Source: Apiospora phragmitis (Eukaryota > Ascomycota > Sordariomycetes > Amphisphaeriales > Apiosporaceae). From it: a DNA stretch of 64,000 nucleotides. The position numbers and the translations under genes were made by a program. This document shows positions 49,229 through 63,100 of this stretch, piece after piece; position 1 is the stretch's first letter, and every line of letters begins with the position of its first letter. Location of the stretch: contig JAQQWL010000007.1 in NCBI GenBank assembly GCA_038363925.1, positions 1,178,001 through 1,242,000 on the forward strand. The letters are read 5' to 3'. A model generated the notes under the pieces. That model did not search any database. It had not been told where the DNA came from and saw only the letters and a program-made list of their open reading frames with translations.

Positions 49229-52200
49229 TCACTCGGCCGTTTCAGTCGCCATGCTGGTGTAAAGCTTCGAGAACGACGAGTCTGGCGCAGCGAGCAGCTC
49301 GCGCGGGTTCCCCGATTCGGCAATGCGTCCCTTTTCCATCATCACGATCCGATCAAAGTCCAGCACCGTCTGCAGCTTGTGTGCAACGGCAATCAAGGTG
49401 CGTCCGCGAAGCTCCTCCCGCAGTACGCGCTGCATGAGCTTGTCCGTCTCCGCATCGACACTGTCACATGATTAGATACCAGGAGCTTCTCGCGAGAGGG
49501 CGTTGGACTGTTGCATACCTGCTTGTTGCCTCGTCGATAATGACAATGTTGCCTGGACGTGCAATTGCCCGGCCTAGGCAGAACAGCTGCCGCTGGCCAT
49601 GTGACAGAGCCTCCTCGCTGGCGGGCGCGTCGAGTCCACCGCGGCCTTCAAACATGTGCCATAACCGCACAGCACGTAACGTGTCGATGAGACGCTTGTC
49701 GGTAGAGAGCTGCAGCGGATCAATGTTCTCGCGCACGCTTCCATGCAAGAAGAAGACTTCTTGGGGTAACGTGTTTAGACGCTTGCGCAGATCCTCGCGG
49801 GACAGCTTGTTGATATCGTGACCGTCGATACTGATGCTGCCCTCGCTGATATCTAGCATGCGAAGAATTGTCAAGAGGAATGATGACTTGCCACTGGACA
49901 GCCACGTTAGCCAAGACTCATGAATTAACACATTGACGACGTGTGGTGGATTTCACCTTCCCGTTCTCCCGCATAACGCAATCTTCTCGCCTGGTCGGAT
50001 TGTCAAGTTGATTCCGTCCAGCACGGGCGTAGCAGACGTTTCATAGGAAGCCGAAACATTTTCGAAGACAAGGGAGCCGACCGATGGCCATTCCTCCGGC
50101 AACTCACTCCTTTTTCTCTCTGCATTCTCGGACGGGGTGTCTTGCACAAAGGCCTTAATACGACTAATGGCGCCCAGGGCCGTCTCCAGCTGGGTCCACT
50201 CCGTGACGAAGGTCTGCAAGACGCCGCTGAAGTTGATGACGTTGAACAGAGCGACGCCCAGAAGTCCGGTCGATCCGTTGGGCAACGACGTTGCAAGTGC
50301 CACCAGCATCACAGCAATAGCACCCCCCATCAGATCAAGCACCAGCGTAAGCCATCGTTGGATGCACCACAGTAGGTAGTATGGCTTCTGTGATGTATCT
50401 AGCACAAGGTAGCTGCGCTCCTTGTACTCTTTGGACCAGCCATATGCACGGATACACGTCAGCCCGCCTAAGGTCTCGATGAAGTGAGAAAAGAGAGGCG
50501 CCTTGGTTTCGATGTCGAGCAGTCGTAGCTGCCGCGAAGTGCGTAGGTAGAATACCTGAACAGTCGCCACAATGCATATGCAGGCGGGAATGGCAGCTGC
50601 GACGTAACCTGAGCCGGTGCAAACGAGTACTGCCGAAACGATGACACTGAAGAAGCAGACGACAGCCGTGTCGAGAGCTTGCGGGAGGTCGCTGTCAATC
50701 AGCTGTAAGTCTTGGCTGAACCTATTGGTGGTTCGTCCGGCATTGGTTGATGTCAGGAAAGACGTTGTTGCCCTTGCGTGGCAATACAAGTTAGCCTCCA
50801 GACCATTCAAAGGCAAAGTGAACATCTCCCTTACCGCAAGGTTGTGTTGAGCAGAATTTGGTGAAACTTGCGTGACGTTTTGGGTACGACCATCATCCGA
50901 AAGGCCCTGAGAAACAGTCAGATACACTCTGCTTTGCATCGTCTTGCGTATTGCACTCGACGTACCAGTCTGATGCCATGCAACTGATGACTGCCAGTGC
51001 CGCCAGGCCGAGATAGACGCCTAACCAATAGCCTATGTTCTCATTCGGATACTTGGCATTGGCATCTGTCCACCACTGTAGCCAGATGGCTAGAAGAAGA
51101 GAGCAAATCAGCGAGCTGGTGAGATTGATGGCACAAGATGACTTACAGGGAGAGCTGAGACCGAAAATATACGCTGCGCAGATGCACAAGTAAATAGCAA
51201 TTGTGCCTTTGCCTGCCATTTGAGCATAGTAGACGCCCGCTTGGAAATCACTCGTCTTATGGCTAGACTCTAGTTTGTCTTCCTCATCGGGGAGACCAAG
51301 TTCTCGGTGCGTTTCCTCCAGCAGCTCCGGTTCTGGTCGCGCTGTCTGAACCACTGGCATACTTTCCAGCTGCTTCACGTAACTACCCGAAGCGGAGACT
51401 TGCTCAAGGGTGCCTTGCTCGGCAATGCAGCCTTCCTTGTTGAGGACGATGATGTGATCAGCGTAACGAAGATGGTTGGCTACACATTGTTCAGTATGAT
51501 TGACCGACAAAACGACTGTCTGTGACAGCGTACCTGAGTTGGTGGCAACCACAACGGTGGATGGTGTTTGTTTGAGTAGACCCTCGGTACTGAAGACAGC
51601 GTCGAGGATGTGGGCTTCTGTTATACGATCAAGCCCCGTGAGGACGTCGTCCAAGACAACGAGCAGGTTCCTGGAGTATAAGGCACGAGCTAATGACTGT
51701 TTCGCGTCAACATCGGTTACACACTCGAGGTAAAGGTTACTCACTACCCGCATCTGCTGCCCACCGCTTAGCCTCGAGCCCCGTGTACCGGTCATGGTCT
51801 GGTCTCCATCAGGTAATTCCTCAAAGTCAACGACCAGCGAGCAGGCTCGGACGACCGTGTCGTACCACTTTGGGTCCCACGCAGTCATTCCCACGATATT
51901 GCTCTGCACCGTACCCCAAGTGATCCACGCCGACTGTGGGCAAAATGCACACTTGGAGTAGCCGACTGCAACAGACCCGGAGACGTTGGGCAATTCACCA
52001 AGGATGAGTCGAAGCAGTGTGGATTTGCCAGAGCCCACGGGACCGACAATCATAGTGATCTTGCCACGGCCAATCGCAAGATTTGCGGCCTTGATGATAT
52101 TTTCATCAGCAGAGTAGCCCGCTGCACCGTCTTTGATTGCGATGACACTATCCCCAGCAGTGGTGCTTGAACCAGCATTGTTGGCTGACAGCTCCGAATC

Positions 52201-54397
52201 TAGGCTACCAGACCCTTCAAGCACAGGGGTGATTCTGGGGTCTTGTCTCACAGTAGACAAGATGTACGTCTGAACACGGTCAAACGAGTTGACAATGGTT
52301 TGAAAGTCTTCGAAGCCATGCAGCATCGTTATCACAGGCTGGTCCTGTAGCTGGAACAAGCTCAGAGCTGCGAATGCAACACCCTCTGTCAATGTTTTGG
52401 TGCCGTTGACTTTTGCTAGGATTATGTATGCACCGAGGCCTAGAACGGGAGCAAATGTGAAAGTGGAATTTGCTACAAGAGACCAAAGTCAGCCACTGTT
52501 ATAGTAAAAGGGGCTAGCAAAGGCTACGGGGACAGGACTTACCGGCACCGGTTTCACAGACGGAAAAGAGACGGAACCGACGGGAGGCACGAATCTCTAC
52601 CCTTCTTAGGCTCGTCACAATTTCATGCAGTTTTTCCGTCAAGCCGGCCATCCTGATGGCCTTGATGCCTCCTAACATCTTTGAAGTTACAGCCAGGCGC
52701 TTCTCAATAGCCTCGAGCCACGGCACCTGGGCATTTCCCGCTGCCGATGCAAGGGGAATCCCAATCGAGAGGCACACTTGTCAGAAGGTCAATAAGGTAA
52801 TGCCTCTCACAGCTTGACGCCTGGAGCGAGGCAGGTACTTACCACTGATGAAGACGGTGGAAGGAATGACGGCAATGCCAAGAAGTCTGTAGAGAAGACA
52901 GAGGGACAGGACAACCTCGATGACGCTGGCATACGAATCGTGCAGAATTCGCATGCACAGGCCAATGCGATCGATGTCAGCGCTCATCAAGGTGATGGCC
53001 TCGGCATCAGTAACAGCACTGGCGCTGAGACGAAGCGTTTTGTCGTAGATTAGGGAAACGAGACTTCCGCGGAACTGGGTTAAGACACGATAGGTCATGT
53101 GTTCGTACCAGGTAAGAGACAGCTAATCAAGGCACGGTCAGTAACCAGGGGACGCGTGGACAGATAGGGTTGTGACTGTACTGCTTTGCCAACGTGAACA
53201 ATAAAGTAGGCCCCGACGAGACCATAGCCGAAGTTTCGCGTGTTTGGACCCGCGGGTTCCGAGACAAAGTCGAGGACACGCTCTACGAGAAAAGGTTCGG
53301 TAAAGGCGAAACCAATATACGCAAGGCGTGGTATGACGCCGGCTAACAACTCCCATTTGTAGTGACGCACAAAGATCCATAGCAAAGCGTTCTTGCTGGA
53401 CCTATCGGCTGCAGATTGGTCACGTTAGCAAAGATGAGGCCCGACAGTCTGGAAAAGTCTGACAACTTACCCTTTTCCCATCTTTCTTGCAGCTCGATTG
53501 GCCGAGAGGCAGCAAGGATATCTTCATCTAGCGGCGTCAAGTAGTCTACTGTAAGACGATTTCTGTATCCCTTGAGAAATAGCGGGTTCAGCCAGACGAA
53601 AAATACTCTGGAGTAGAAAGAAGCAGCGGCTTCCGGCGACGCATCTTTCCATCTTCCAACGAGTAGACGGCGCTTTTCAGCCACTTCCAAGGCTAGCAAC
53701 GCCAGTTTAACGAAAAAGCTAGCCAGGTGAACAGGAGCAACAACGCGACAGCCGGGGATGAAGAAGAGGGTACGCAAACGGGCCAGATCCACCACGCTAG
53801 ATATGCCGAAATAGAGGCAGAGGAGGGTCGATGGCCGCACGGATCGATTGTGTTCCAAGCACGACATGTAGAGTAGCCAGCAGAAACCACCGATGGTAAT
53901 GATTGTCGTCGCCAAGGTGAGTCTGGTAGTAGGAGCCGCTGAACCAGCCCACAAGGCGAGCAACGCGATCTGGAGCGAGATGTAAATTGCGAATGTTGCC
54001 TGATGATCAAAGTGTCAGGTTCAATTATCACGAGTAAGCCAAGAGGGTCTTATACAGATTTTAACGCCAAGTGCCATGATCCAGTGACTTTGCGAGGACT
54101 TTTCCTGAGTAGAAGGGCGCGAGGTATAAGAATGACGACTAGAGGCTGGTCAGCATGAGAATATATTGAGAAAGCCAGCTCTTGTAAATCTTTACCCGTC
54201 AAAAGAAGAGGAAGCAAGGTGAGGATGCTCTCTTCAAAGAGCAATGTGAAATCGAAGCCGTTGAGACAAGAGTATGCCACCGTCGGCCCAAAGACATCGT
54301 GAACATGAATGGAGCATGCGCCACTGGGCCCTAACGAGGTGAGCGAATGTATTGACGCGAATGGGTGCGTCCCATCGTCGTACACGAACAAGGCCAT
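49229..54397 (-). CDS. ABCC-type (MRP-like) ABC transporter
   Basis: A full transporter, probably in the plasma membrane, exporting an organic compound. I resolve 14 exons, all in phase: 54397-54196, 54138-54056, 53999-53471, 53408-53182, 53122-52843, 52776-52543, 52472-51745, 51696-51534, 51479-51147, 51089-50966, 50906-50835, 50772-49957, 49893-49519 and 49460-49229. The product is 1465 residues. An N-terminal TMD0 begins with the ABCC sequence [19 protein letters not shown]1 follows, then NBD1 ([28 protein letters not shown]). TMD2 includes [21 protein letters not shown]2 ([28 protein letters not shown]) lies near the end. Introns are about 42-120 nt. ATG 54397 is the first in frame. No frame break is seen across 5.2 kb. 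Neighbouring P450 and NRPS genes suggest it exports their product, which is inference. Confidence 0.95.
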
Positions 54398-55160
54398 CAC
54401 GATTCACGCCTTGATCTTGGCCCGAATTTCACCAAAGGCAGTTTATCTCCTGTGTGTTGGAGGGAAGCCAAGGTGACATTGACATTGGATGTGAAGTAGA
54501 TTGTAGATCCAAGTGCCTGAGTGGCTATTTTGTTTCCTTTTTCCCAGAAAAGGGAATTGGCAAGGGTAGAGGAGAAAAGTGGAACAAAAAAAGGAACAAA
54601 ATTATATGACTTGTTGGGAAAATGAGCTGAGCTGGATCATCAGCGGCCTCATTTCAGAAGCCACCTGTTGGCTTCTCCAAGCTTCATACAGTACGATCTA
54701 TGTAGGTAGTTTTTTGACAGCATCTCGGCAGCCAGAGAGCCTACATTAGGTAAGTAGATAGCCCGTATACGTACTTCATGATAGACGCACCCCTCCGCGG
54801 CATTGCACCCTGGTCTTCCTTCCCCGAGACATCAGCTTCTCAATACTCCCGCCTCAACTATGCCGCTACCGTCCGTACGCATTTACGTAACGTCAAGACT
54901 ATTGAAGCGCAGATCTCTGGTAGAGTGCATGGGCGGCGTTGGATCAACTCGACGTGGGCTTTGCTGTCGATGATTGGCGAGAGCTCTTGGCCGTTCAAGT
55001 GCCTGGGGCGATTGAGATTACAAACTCCTCAGAATTGCTGACATGTACATATTTCCGAAGACAAACTGGTCAACCTCACTTCATGCATTGAATTAATTAG
55101 GTAGTAACCAACCCCAAGCAATGCCTTCTAATCTACACAGCTGTCCGACAACCAGCTAAC
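54398..55160. other. Intergenic, ABC transporter promoter
   Basis: About 760 nt between the transporter start and the end of the P450 gene. There is no convincing gene; an 87-codon plus-strand frame (54778-55041) has no motif. Confidence 0.6.
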
Positions 55161-56784
55161 TTAAGCCTTGTTCTTTTCACCGGCCCGCTTGTGTTTGCAT
55201 TCCGGCAGCCGCCTGAACCGGAGATGGCATCGCTGACCCCTCGGCATGGAATTTTGCGTCCCAAGCTGCTGCATGGTCCATTCTGTCGTGCCCGACGCCG
55301 GGTCGTTCCTTAGTTCGTACACCGTCACGATGCATGCGATCAGAAGCTTAATCTCTGCCAATGCAAATGCTTTGCCCAGGCAGAGCCGGGCACCATAGCC
55401 AAATGGCATGTGCCATGCTTCCATTGCACGGAGGCTCGCATCGTCGGCTCCTAGCCATCGCTCTGGTCTGAAGGCGTACGGGTCGGGAAACACGTCGGGT
55501 CGGTGATGTATTGACTTGGTCGACGCCGACACGATGGTCTGTTGAGCTTATCGTTAGTAAACGAGCAACTGGAAGTTGTCCACGGTGAAAAAGTAGAAAG
55601 GGGTTACCTACTCCGCCCGGAAGAACCACGTCGTTGTACGCCTTGGTGGCGGGCACTACTCTCTCGGCTCGTCCGCTGGATAACGGGTTGATCCTGCTCG
55701 ACTCTCGCACGCAAGCATCTAGAATGGGCGCACATCTAATGTCCTCAAAGCTCGCCTCGCCATTTTCATGAACAGGGAGGGCCAGGAGCTCCGTGCGCAA
55801 CTCGTCCTGCCAACCGGGATGACACGCGAGACTCCAAAGCAGAAACGTAATCGCGAGGGAGACAGTCGTCTGAGCGGCGTGGATATTGTCCAGAATCTCG
55901 GCCGCGACCCATGTGACTGGCAGCGACCCTGTGTCGGGCGTCTTTGCATTGCTCAGCTGGTGCAGGAGGGAGCCGGCTACCATCTTGTCCGAGTTTTGCA
56001 TTGCGCAGTTGACCTTTTTGATGTTCCAATCTGTCAGCTGCTCCTCGGCTGTCAGGAAGGCCGGGTTTTCGGTGGCATAGGACACGACAGATCGGACAAG
56101 TCTGTGGACCCAGGGGAAGTTGTACGACAGATTGTTCCAGGCTTCGACCTCTTTCCAACCCTCCAGTATCGCCCGCTCCTCACAATCTGCGTCTTCAATG
56201 GTGTTGGCGCAGAGCTCTGGGCCGTACATCAAACGTGTAGCGTTGTCAAAGGAATAAAAGTTGGAGTAAAGCAGTACATCGACTGTACGGTTCGCCTCAA
56301 TAGCCTCTTCTAGTTGGTTCATCAGTTTTCTGGCGTTGGCCAGCAACGGCTGCAACGTGGTCGGCTTGTAAATCGAGTTGGGCTGGTAGAAGGCAAAGGT
56401 CCGCTTGAGCACCTGCCGATGTTCTCTGACGTCGAGGGTGCAGAATATCGGTCGTTCGCCGTACATGAGGAAGTTGTCAAAATATTTACTCTTGGGGTGA
56501 CGCCGGTTGGAGCCGTATACCTCCTTCATCAGGGCGGCGTTGGCGAACGAGACTTCACCTGGGGCGACGAGCACAACATCGCCATATTCACGGTGCCACT
56601 CGTGGATTTTGTCGATGCGACGCAGCCACATGTCGTGGTAGACGGCCCACCAGCGGGTGATTTTGCAGAGTCTCGGCCCCGGGACATTTCTGTACGGCGA
56701 CAAGGACAGGGCGTAGATGACTCGACCGACAACGATGCTGAGAAGCACGGTCAATGCCGAGCACGACAGAGCGTAGAGAGTCAT
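55161..56784 (-). CDS. Cytochrome P450 monooxygenase
   Basis: A heme-thiolate oxygenase of 516 residues in two exons (56784-55612 and 55538-55161). An N-terminal membrane anchor (ALTVLLSIVVGRVIYALSL) is followed by the proline hinge YRNVPGP. The I-helix reads IHAAQTTVS, the K-helix ExxR is ESSR, PERW is present, and the heme motif is FGYGARLCLGKA with the Cys ligand. The intron (donor GTAGGT, acceptor ACAG) joins PGG to TIVSAS, restoring the usual beta-strand before PERW. The gene is intact. It lies head-to-tail with the ABC transporter and divergent from the NRPS, so oxidation of the NRPS product is the likely role. The substrate and P450 family number cannot be given from sequence alone. 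Confidence 0.95.
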
Positions 56785-59700
56785 GTCAAGTGCGCTCGTT
56801 GGGCTGCAACGACTCGATTGGACTGGGTTTTACAGGAAGACACCAGGTTGGGGCTCAATGGCAACAGAGCAAAGAGGATATAGGAGCAAGGAGAGGGGGG
56901 CAATCGGTCCTGCGGTATGGGCTTGAGCTGGGCTTGCTACACAATACCAGGCTGGTCACGTAAAAGAGAATACCACGGATGTAAACAAGGCCCCTTTATG
57001 AGTTCATGTTGAAGCACCAAAGTTGCCGTGGCAGGTCTCGTCAGCGGCCTTGATGCATCGTAAAGAGTCGCATGTAATTACGGCACAGAGCAAACTGCCC
57101 GGCCAACATGACGCGGTTGAGTTCTCCTATCCTGACGGAGCTTCGCTATATGCCTATCCTATCACATCGAGGGCTTCCGCTCATGGGGTAATGGCCATAA
57201 GGGTAAGGGCCGTACCTACTACCGAGACATGGCACGCGACAATTCGATTCGGCTCAGCTGAAAGGCTCGGTAATTACCGTGTAATCACGACGAGACTGAC
57301 TGGGCTTGGGTGCTCTAAGACAGAGGGACAGAAAGAGGGAGTGTGCTGGATAGATGCATGTAGGGGGTGAGCAGCCCCTCACTCGACTTGGAGATCGACT
57401 GCCAAGCAAGGGACACTGTGCTTTGAATACTGGGACTCAGCTGGAAGCTAGCACGACTTGCGGCCTTCAACAATACTATGTTTGGTCCTGGGTAAGTACT
57501 ATCAGCCAATTGATTCAATGTTGGCAGTTTCTTTTCAATTGGGTCAGGTGCTGGCGGCACCGTCAGGCTGCCTGAGACGTGAACCCGTCGCGATGACAAA
57601 TGAGCCGAGTGAGTATCTTTTACGTACAAGTATCTATTCCATATGAGTACGTTTTACGTATGAGTATCTTCTATGTACGCCACCCGGTCTCCCAATCCAA
57701 TGTAATATACACTGTGACGGCCCTTTGCTTCGGGCGCATAGAATAAGAAAACGACCTTTTAACTGCAGTGGGACTCACTCAGTGAACAGGTCACCTAACT
57801 CTAGCTATTTCAGTATTCGGGATTTGGGAGAGAATGGCAGGCCTCGCAGAACGACGGTGGTGTCATCTTCTGCCAACGCGGCATCAGATTGGGCCATGGC
57901 ACACAGACATTGGAGGAACTACTCGTAATTACTACGTGCGTAACGGGACGCCGAGGAACAAGGGTGCATTGGTTGGCCTGGCGATTTTCTCGACGTTTGT
58001 ACAAAGGCGTTACGACCGACGGTACTGTAACGCAATGGGTTGGCGGGAACAAGTAATTCGGTTCGAGGCTCCACAGGTATTACAGCGTACGAGAGACAAA
58101 GGTAGCGATGTGTACAAAAATGGCAATCGAGAAGTAGTCATGGCGCCTCCCGGAATCCAAAGTCGCTAGATATGCATACATTAAATAACCAACGCCAAGA
58201 GCTGGATGCCCGACACCAATCCAGTGCAGGCACTCGCAAAATCAGACCACAATCTTTACTATCCACAAGTCGTTGGCACCATAACCACTGAGCTGGGGCG
58301 CGAATGAATACTAGGAAAACGAGCCATGAGATGGTGGACACATCGGATTCCCGCAGCGCGCACAGATGACAACGTGGGCCAAGAAAATCGATCAAAATTC
58401 TCCACCAGGGTGACATTCATTTCACGGTGAGACGGGTGCTACAAGACATATTTACGGGGCATATTTTAGTTGTAGATCGACCCCGTATCGGCGAGGGGAA
58501 ATCGAGGTCAGATCGTGGTTCAAATCGTGCTGTTGTCGCTTGGGTTTGCTCGCATGCCCGCTAATTTAGTAAACTCAATATTGGTTAGCGAGTGGTCGTA
58601 TCAAGAATGAAGCGAATGCCATGCGGAAGTAAGGATCGAGTCAGAAATTGTTGAGTTCGTAATCACGTTGCTCTTTTTGGGGAGCGTCATAAGCCGCGGT
58701 AATTTCACAAGGGAAAATTCATCATACTATCCAGGAATGTAGCAAAGCAAAGTAGGGTAAGACTTACCAATTCTGCGAAATGGGCTTCATCCAGCGATGA
58801 AGCCGGTTGAAGATGAGAGAGGAGAAAAAGATGCAAAATTATTCTAGAAAGGCAATCCGTGGGGAAATTTGTGGAATTGCTTTCAAGTTGAACTAGATCA
58901 CGTTGGACGGGGACGGGGACGGGCCGGAAGCGACTGATGACGTTTCCACTTTTCGATTGGCACTTGGCACTGGGGGATATCGAAGACATACCTGCTTACA
59001 TAAGTAAGTACTTAGGCAAGTACCTAGGGAAGTAATAAGCAACAACGCGAGTGAGGTATTCTCAGAATGCCGCGCAAACATGGCGCTCGACCGCGGGCTA
59101 CTCGTGCACCGGCCACAGTAATCCTTCTTTTCCATTAAGCGGAAGTCCTGGACGCGAAGCAAGAGATCCTTTCTAAACGAAAGGCTTTTCTTTCTTTATT
59201 TTGGGGTCCGGGTTGGCGGCGTGCCGAGAGGTATAGAGGATATCTACTTAATTTAGTGCGGGCTCTCGTACAGCACTGCTTGGTTATGGTTGAAGGGAAA
59301 GGGGCCGCCGGCAATCTTATGGTTTGTATTGGTCGTAGACCAGGTCATTCGTAAACGCCATGTCTCACTCGGTCATATATGATCTTGGAGAATGTCCGTC
59401 TTCATGGCGAGCTCCCTAGGTAATAGTCAATTACCAGAGTGAGACATAATAAGCGTGTTGGTCGTAGCGGCCGTAGACCGGGTCAAGCGTAGACCCTCCA
59501 ATGCTCACTTGGTCGTACATGGTCTTGGAGAAGAACCGTCTTCCCATACGAACTCAGCAATGTCTGACTGATGAATCTGCCACTTATCCAAACTTCAACT
59601 TCGCCCGTGGTAAGGTCGTCTCTAACGGCTGAGGATATAAAACAATCACTAGACTTTGCCCAAACGGCTGATAATTCGTACCTGTTTCGTCTCCGCTCTG

Positions 59701-60166
59701 GCTGGCGTTTCGATAGTTTCCCATAGCTCCCGTATGTTCGTGATTTCAAGGGAAAGCCGATCGTTTCTATCAAGGACGAGATGCTTCTATCCAGTACACC
59801 CCAGGACGTGCATGCACCGATGCCTCACGGGGGTTGCTTTTTGACTGATCAAGCACACGGCTACTCCCATTGTGTCACCCCCCCTTTTATTACATTTAGC
59901 GACATATATGTAATCCATGACTTTGATACAGAGCCAATATGTTAGGTCAAAACAAACAAGCTCCGGTAGATGGACGGGCGGAGTACTCCTTCTTTGCATA
60001 AAGGCCTTACGATTCTATCTGCAACACCCCCTGAGCGAGACGAGCCAGTAGTGAATAGTGACTGTCCAACACAGCTTCGTGGTCACACCATTAGCCATGA
60101 CCACGAGTTCACAATCACCATCACGACCTTCACTTGCAAACAGAGACAGGTGTGGGAAAATCGAAA
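56785..60166. promoter_or_regulatory. Divergent intergenic region between P450 and NRPS
   Basis: About 3.4 kb without a recognised gene. It holds the promoters of both genes, a short imperfect repeat at about 57605-57675 (GAGTATCTTTTACGTA-like units) and a diverged direct repeat at 59329-59555. No cluster transcription factor gene is visible here. Confidence 0.5.
59329..59555 (+). repeat. Two diverged direct repeats of about 95 nt
   Basis: Copies at 59329-59425 and 59459-59555 share blocks such as GTAGACC-GGTCA, CTCACT-GGTC and TCTTGGAGAA--CCGTCTTC in the same order. An 11-nt segment of the first copy (59360-59370) is repeated inverted at 59437-59447 in the spacer. They could be remnants of a small mobile element or of a duplicated regulatory segment. 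Confidence 0.55.
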
Positions 60167-63100
60167 ATGTCGACCCACGCACCAAACTCACTGCAAGGCT
60201 GTTCAGGTGGCAACAGGTCTTTGACTGTTGACAACAACACCGCCAGTCTCCAAGACCTCGAAACAATCTGGGGATGGAATCGATTCGTACCCGGAGACCG
60301 TGGATGGCTGCGTCCACGATCTCATCACAGACATGGCGAATCTGCAGCCAGACGCACAAGCTGTTTGCGCCTGGGATGGAGAGTGGACTTATCGACAGCT
60401 GGACGAGATGGCCACACATCTGGCACAGCGCCTTGTTCAGATGGGCGTCGGTCCTGACACGATAATCCCCCTGTGTTTTGAAAAGTCCAAATGGATGCCC
60501 GTCGCCATGCTGGCCGTGATGAAGGCCGGCGGTGCCTCAGTTGCCTTAGAGACGACACTGCCACACGATCGTCTGCACAGCATCGTTCAGCAAGTCCACT
60601 CCGTTGTGATCCTCTCATCTTCGTTGGGCAGTCAGCTTGCCGGCCGACTCACCATGGGACCTGTCATGATTATCGACAACATCACTACTGCCGAAGTAGC
60701 TGGAACGTCGTGCATCACACTTCCAGAGGTACAGCCATGGAACAGGCTCTACATCATCTTCACATCTGGTAGTACCGGGACTCCCAAAGGCACAATAATC
60801 ACGCATTCCAATTTCCGCAGCGCCATTCATCATCAGCTAGTTGCATCGGGCTTCTCGAGATCATCAAGAGTTTATGATTTTGCCAAGTATTCCTTTGACG
60901 TTGCTTGGTCAAATTTCATCTTCAGCTTGGTCTCTGGTGGCTGCCTCTGTATCCCGTCCCATGACGAAGTTCTGAACAATATAACTGGCTCAGTCCTGGC
61001 TTACAATGCAAATTGCTTGGATATCACGCCGTCGGTCGCGAGTATGTTGCGACCATCTGACTTGAGCGCTACGCTGAAGGTAGTTCTCTTCGCTGGCGAG
61101 GCGTTGAGCAGCTCACTGGCGTTGCAGTGGGCAGAACATGTTCGCGTCATTAACTTGTATGGACCGGCTGAGTGCACCGTCGTTTCAATTGCTGAAATTC
61201 AACGCGGTGTTACTGGATCTCTAACTGCCAGCATTGGCCGAGGCGTCGGCGTGTGTACTTGGATCGTCGACCCATCCTGCCTCGATAATCTGGTCCCTGT
61301 CGGAGCCATTGGCGAGTTGCTCTTGGAAGGTCCACTCGTAGGCGGAGGATATATTGGCGATGTCGAAAAGTCTGCCTCAGTGTTCATCAAGGATCCCAAG
61401 TGGCTGGTAGCTGGAGCCCCGGGCCATGAGGGCCGTTGGGGGCGAGTTTACAAAACGGGCGATCTTGTACGTTATGAAGAGGACGGAAGTCTCACTTTTA
61501 TCAGCCGAAAAGACTACCAGGTTAAGATCAATGGCCAACGAGTAGAGTTGGAGATATTGAGCACCACGTCAGGACGCATGTCGCAGATAATGCCGACGTG
61601 CAGGTGGTTGCTCAGCTCGTTACTCCACGCGACGCTAGCAAGCCCTTGCTTGTTGCTTTTGTACAGATCACTACGGACGAGGCTCGAGAAAACCAACAAG
61701 GCCTAGAGTCGGAGCTGAAGAGGGTCACCCATGACATCAATCACCGCCTGGCCGTGGATGTACCGGCCTATATGATCCCGTCTGCCTACATTCCCCTATC
61801 AGCCTTCCCGACTACTCCCAGTGGTAAGACTGACAGGCGCAAGCTCAAGCAATTGGCAGAGAGCTTGTCGACGCAGCATCTCACGGATCGAGGCTCCCAT
61901 GTTTCAGAAAAGAGAAAGCCAACTACGCCCACGGAGTCCAGGCTACGAGAGCTCTGGTCCTCCGTACTTGGCCTAGCTGTCGAGATAATTGGAGTTGACG
62001 ATGGCTTCTTGCGCCTGGGAGGTGACTCGATGGCCGCCATGAAACTGGTTGCGGTGGCCCGGGAACAGGGGCTGTCACTCCGCGTTGCAGATGTCTTCAA
62101 GCAGCCGGTTTTATCTGACATGGCAGCCATCGTTGGAGAGGTTCTCGAAGTAAATGCTGTCGTCGAACGCTTTTCGCTGCTCCAGGATCATCTTGATAAG
62201 GAATTGGTCACAAGCCAGACTTCTCAAGCCTGCGGTGTCGAAATCAAAGCGATTGAGGATGTGTTCCCCTGCACGCCTCTCCAAGAGGGTTTGCTCGCCT
62301 TGACAGCCAAGCACCCGGGGGATTACGTTTCTCGACATGTTTTCCAGCTGCAGCCTACGACAGACATGGGACGTCTGAAGAGTTCATGGGATCACATCGT
62401 TGCTGCAAATCCCATCTTACGAACGCGCATTGTCGACCTCGATCAACAAGGGCTAGTGCAGGTCGTAGTCAACCAGTCAGCCATGTGGGCATGTGCAGAA
62501 AGGACCATGAACCTCTCTGAGTATCGAGAGGCGGATGGAAAGCTTACTACTGGTTTGGGGACACCTCTTTCGCGGTTTGCTCTCTTTGAGGAGCCAGCCG
62601 GTCACGAAACGAGGCGCTTCTTTGTATGGACACTCCACCATGCGCTGTATGATGGATGGTCGAAGCCGCTGCTCCTGAGTCAGCTTGAAGATGCTTATAA
62701 TGGGAAACCATTGAGCAGCTCGCCTCCTTTTCAGGGCTTTGTCAGGCAAATCGCCGAGGTCCAGAAGGACGAAGCACACCGATTTTGGTCTGCGCAGTTT
62801 GAAGAATCTGAGGCACAAATCTTTCCGCCTCTGCCGTCGCCGAACTATGAGGCAAGATCTAATAAGCTCAAAACGTACAAGATCAGCGGCGTGCGTTGGC
62901 CCCAAAACATGGGCGTCACCGCCTCCACCACACTGCGCGCTGCCTGGTCCATTATCATAGCCTGCTACACCAATGCAGATGACACTATCTTTGGCGCCAC
63001 CGTCAGCGGTAGGCAATCGGCTGTACAGGGTGTGGAGAAGATGACTGGACCTACGATTGCCACGGTGCCGGTGAGAATCACCTTGGACAAAAGCAAGACG

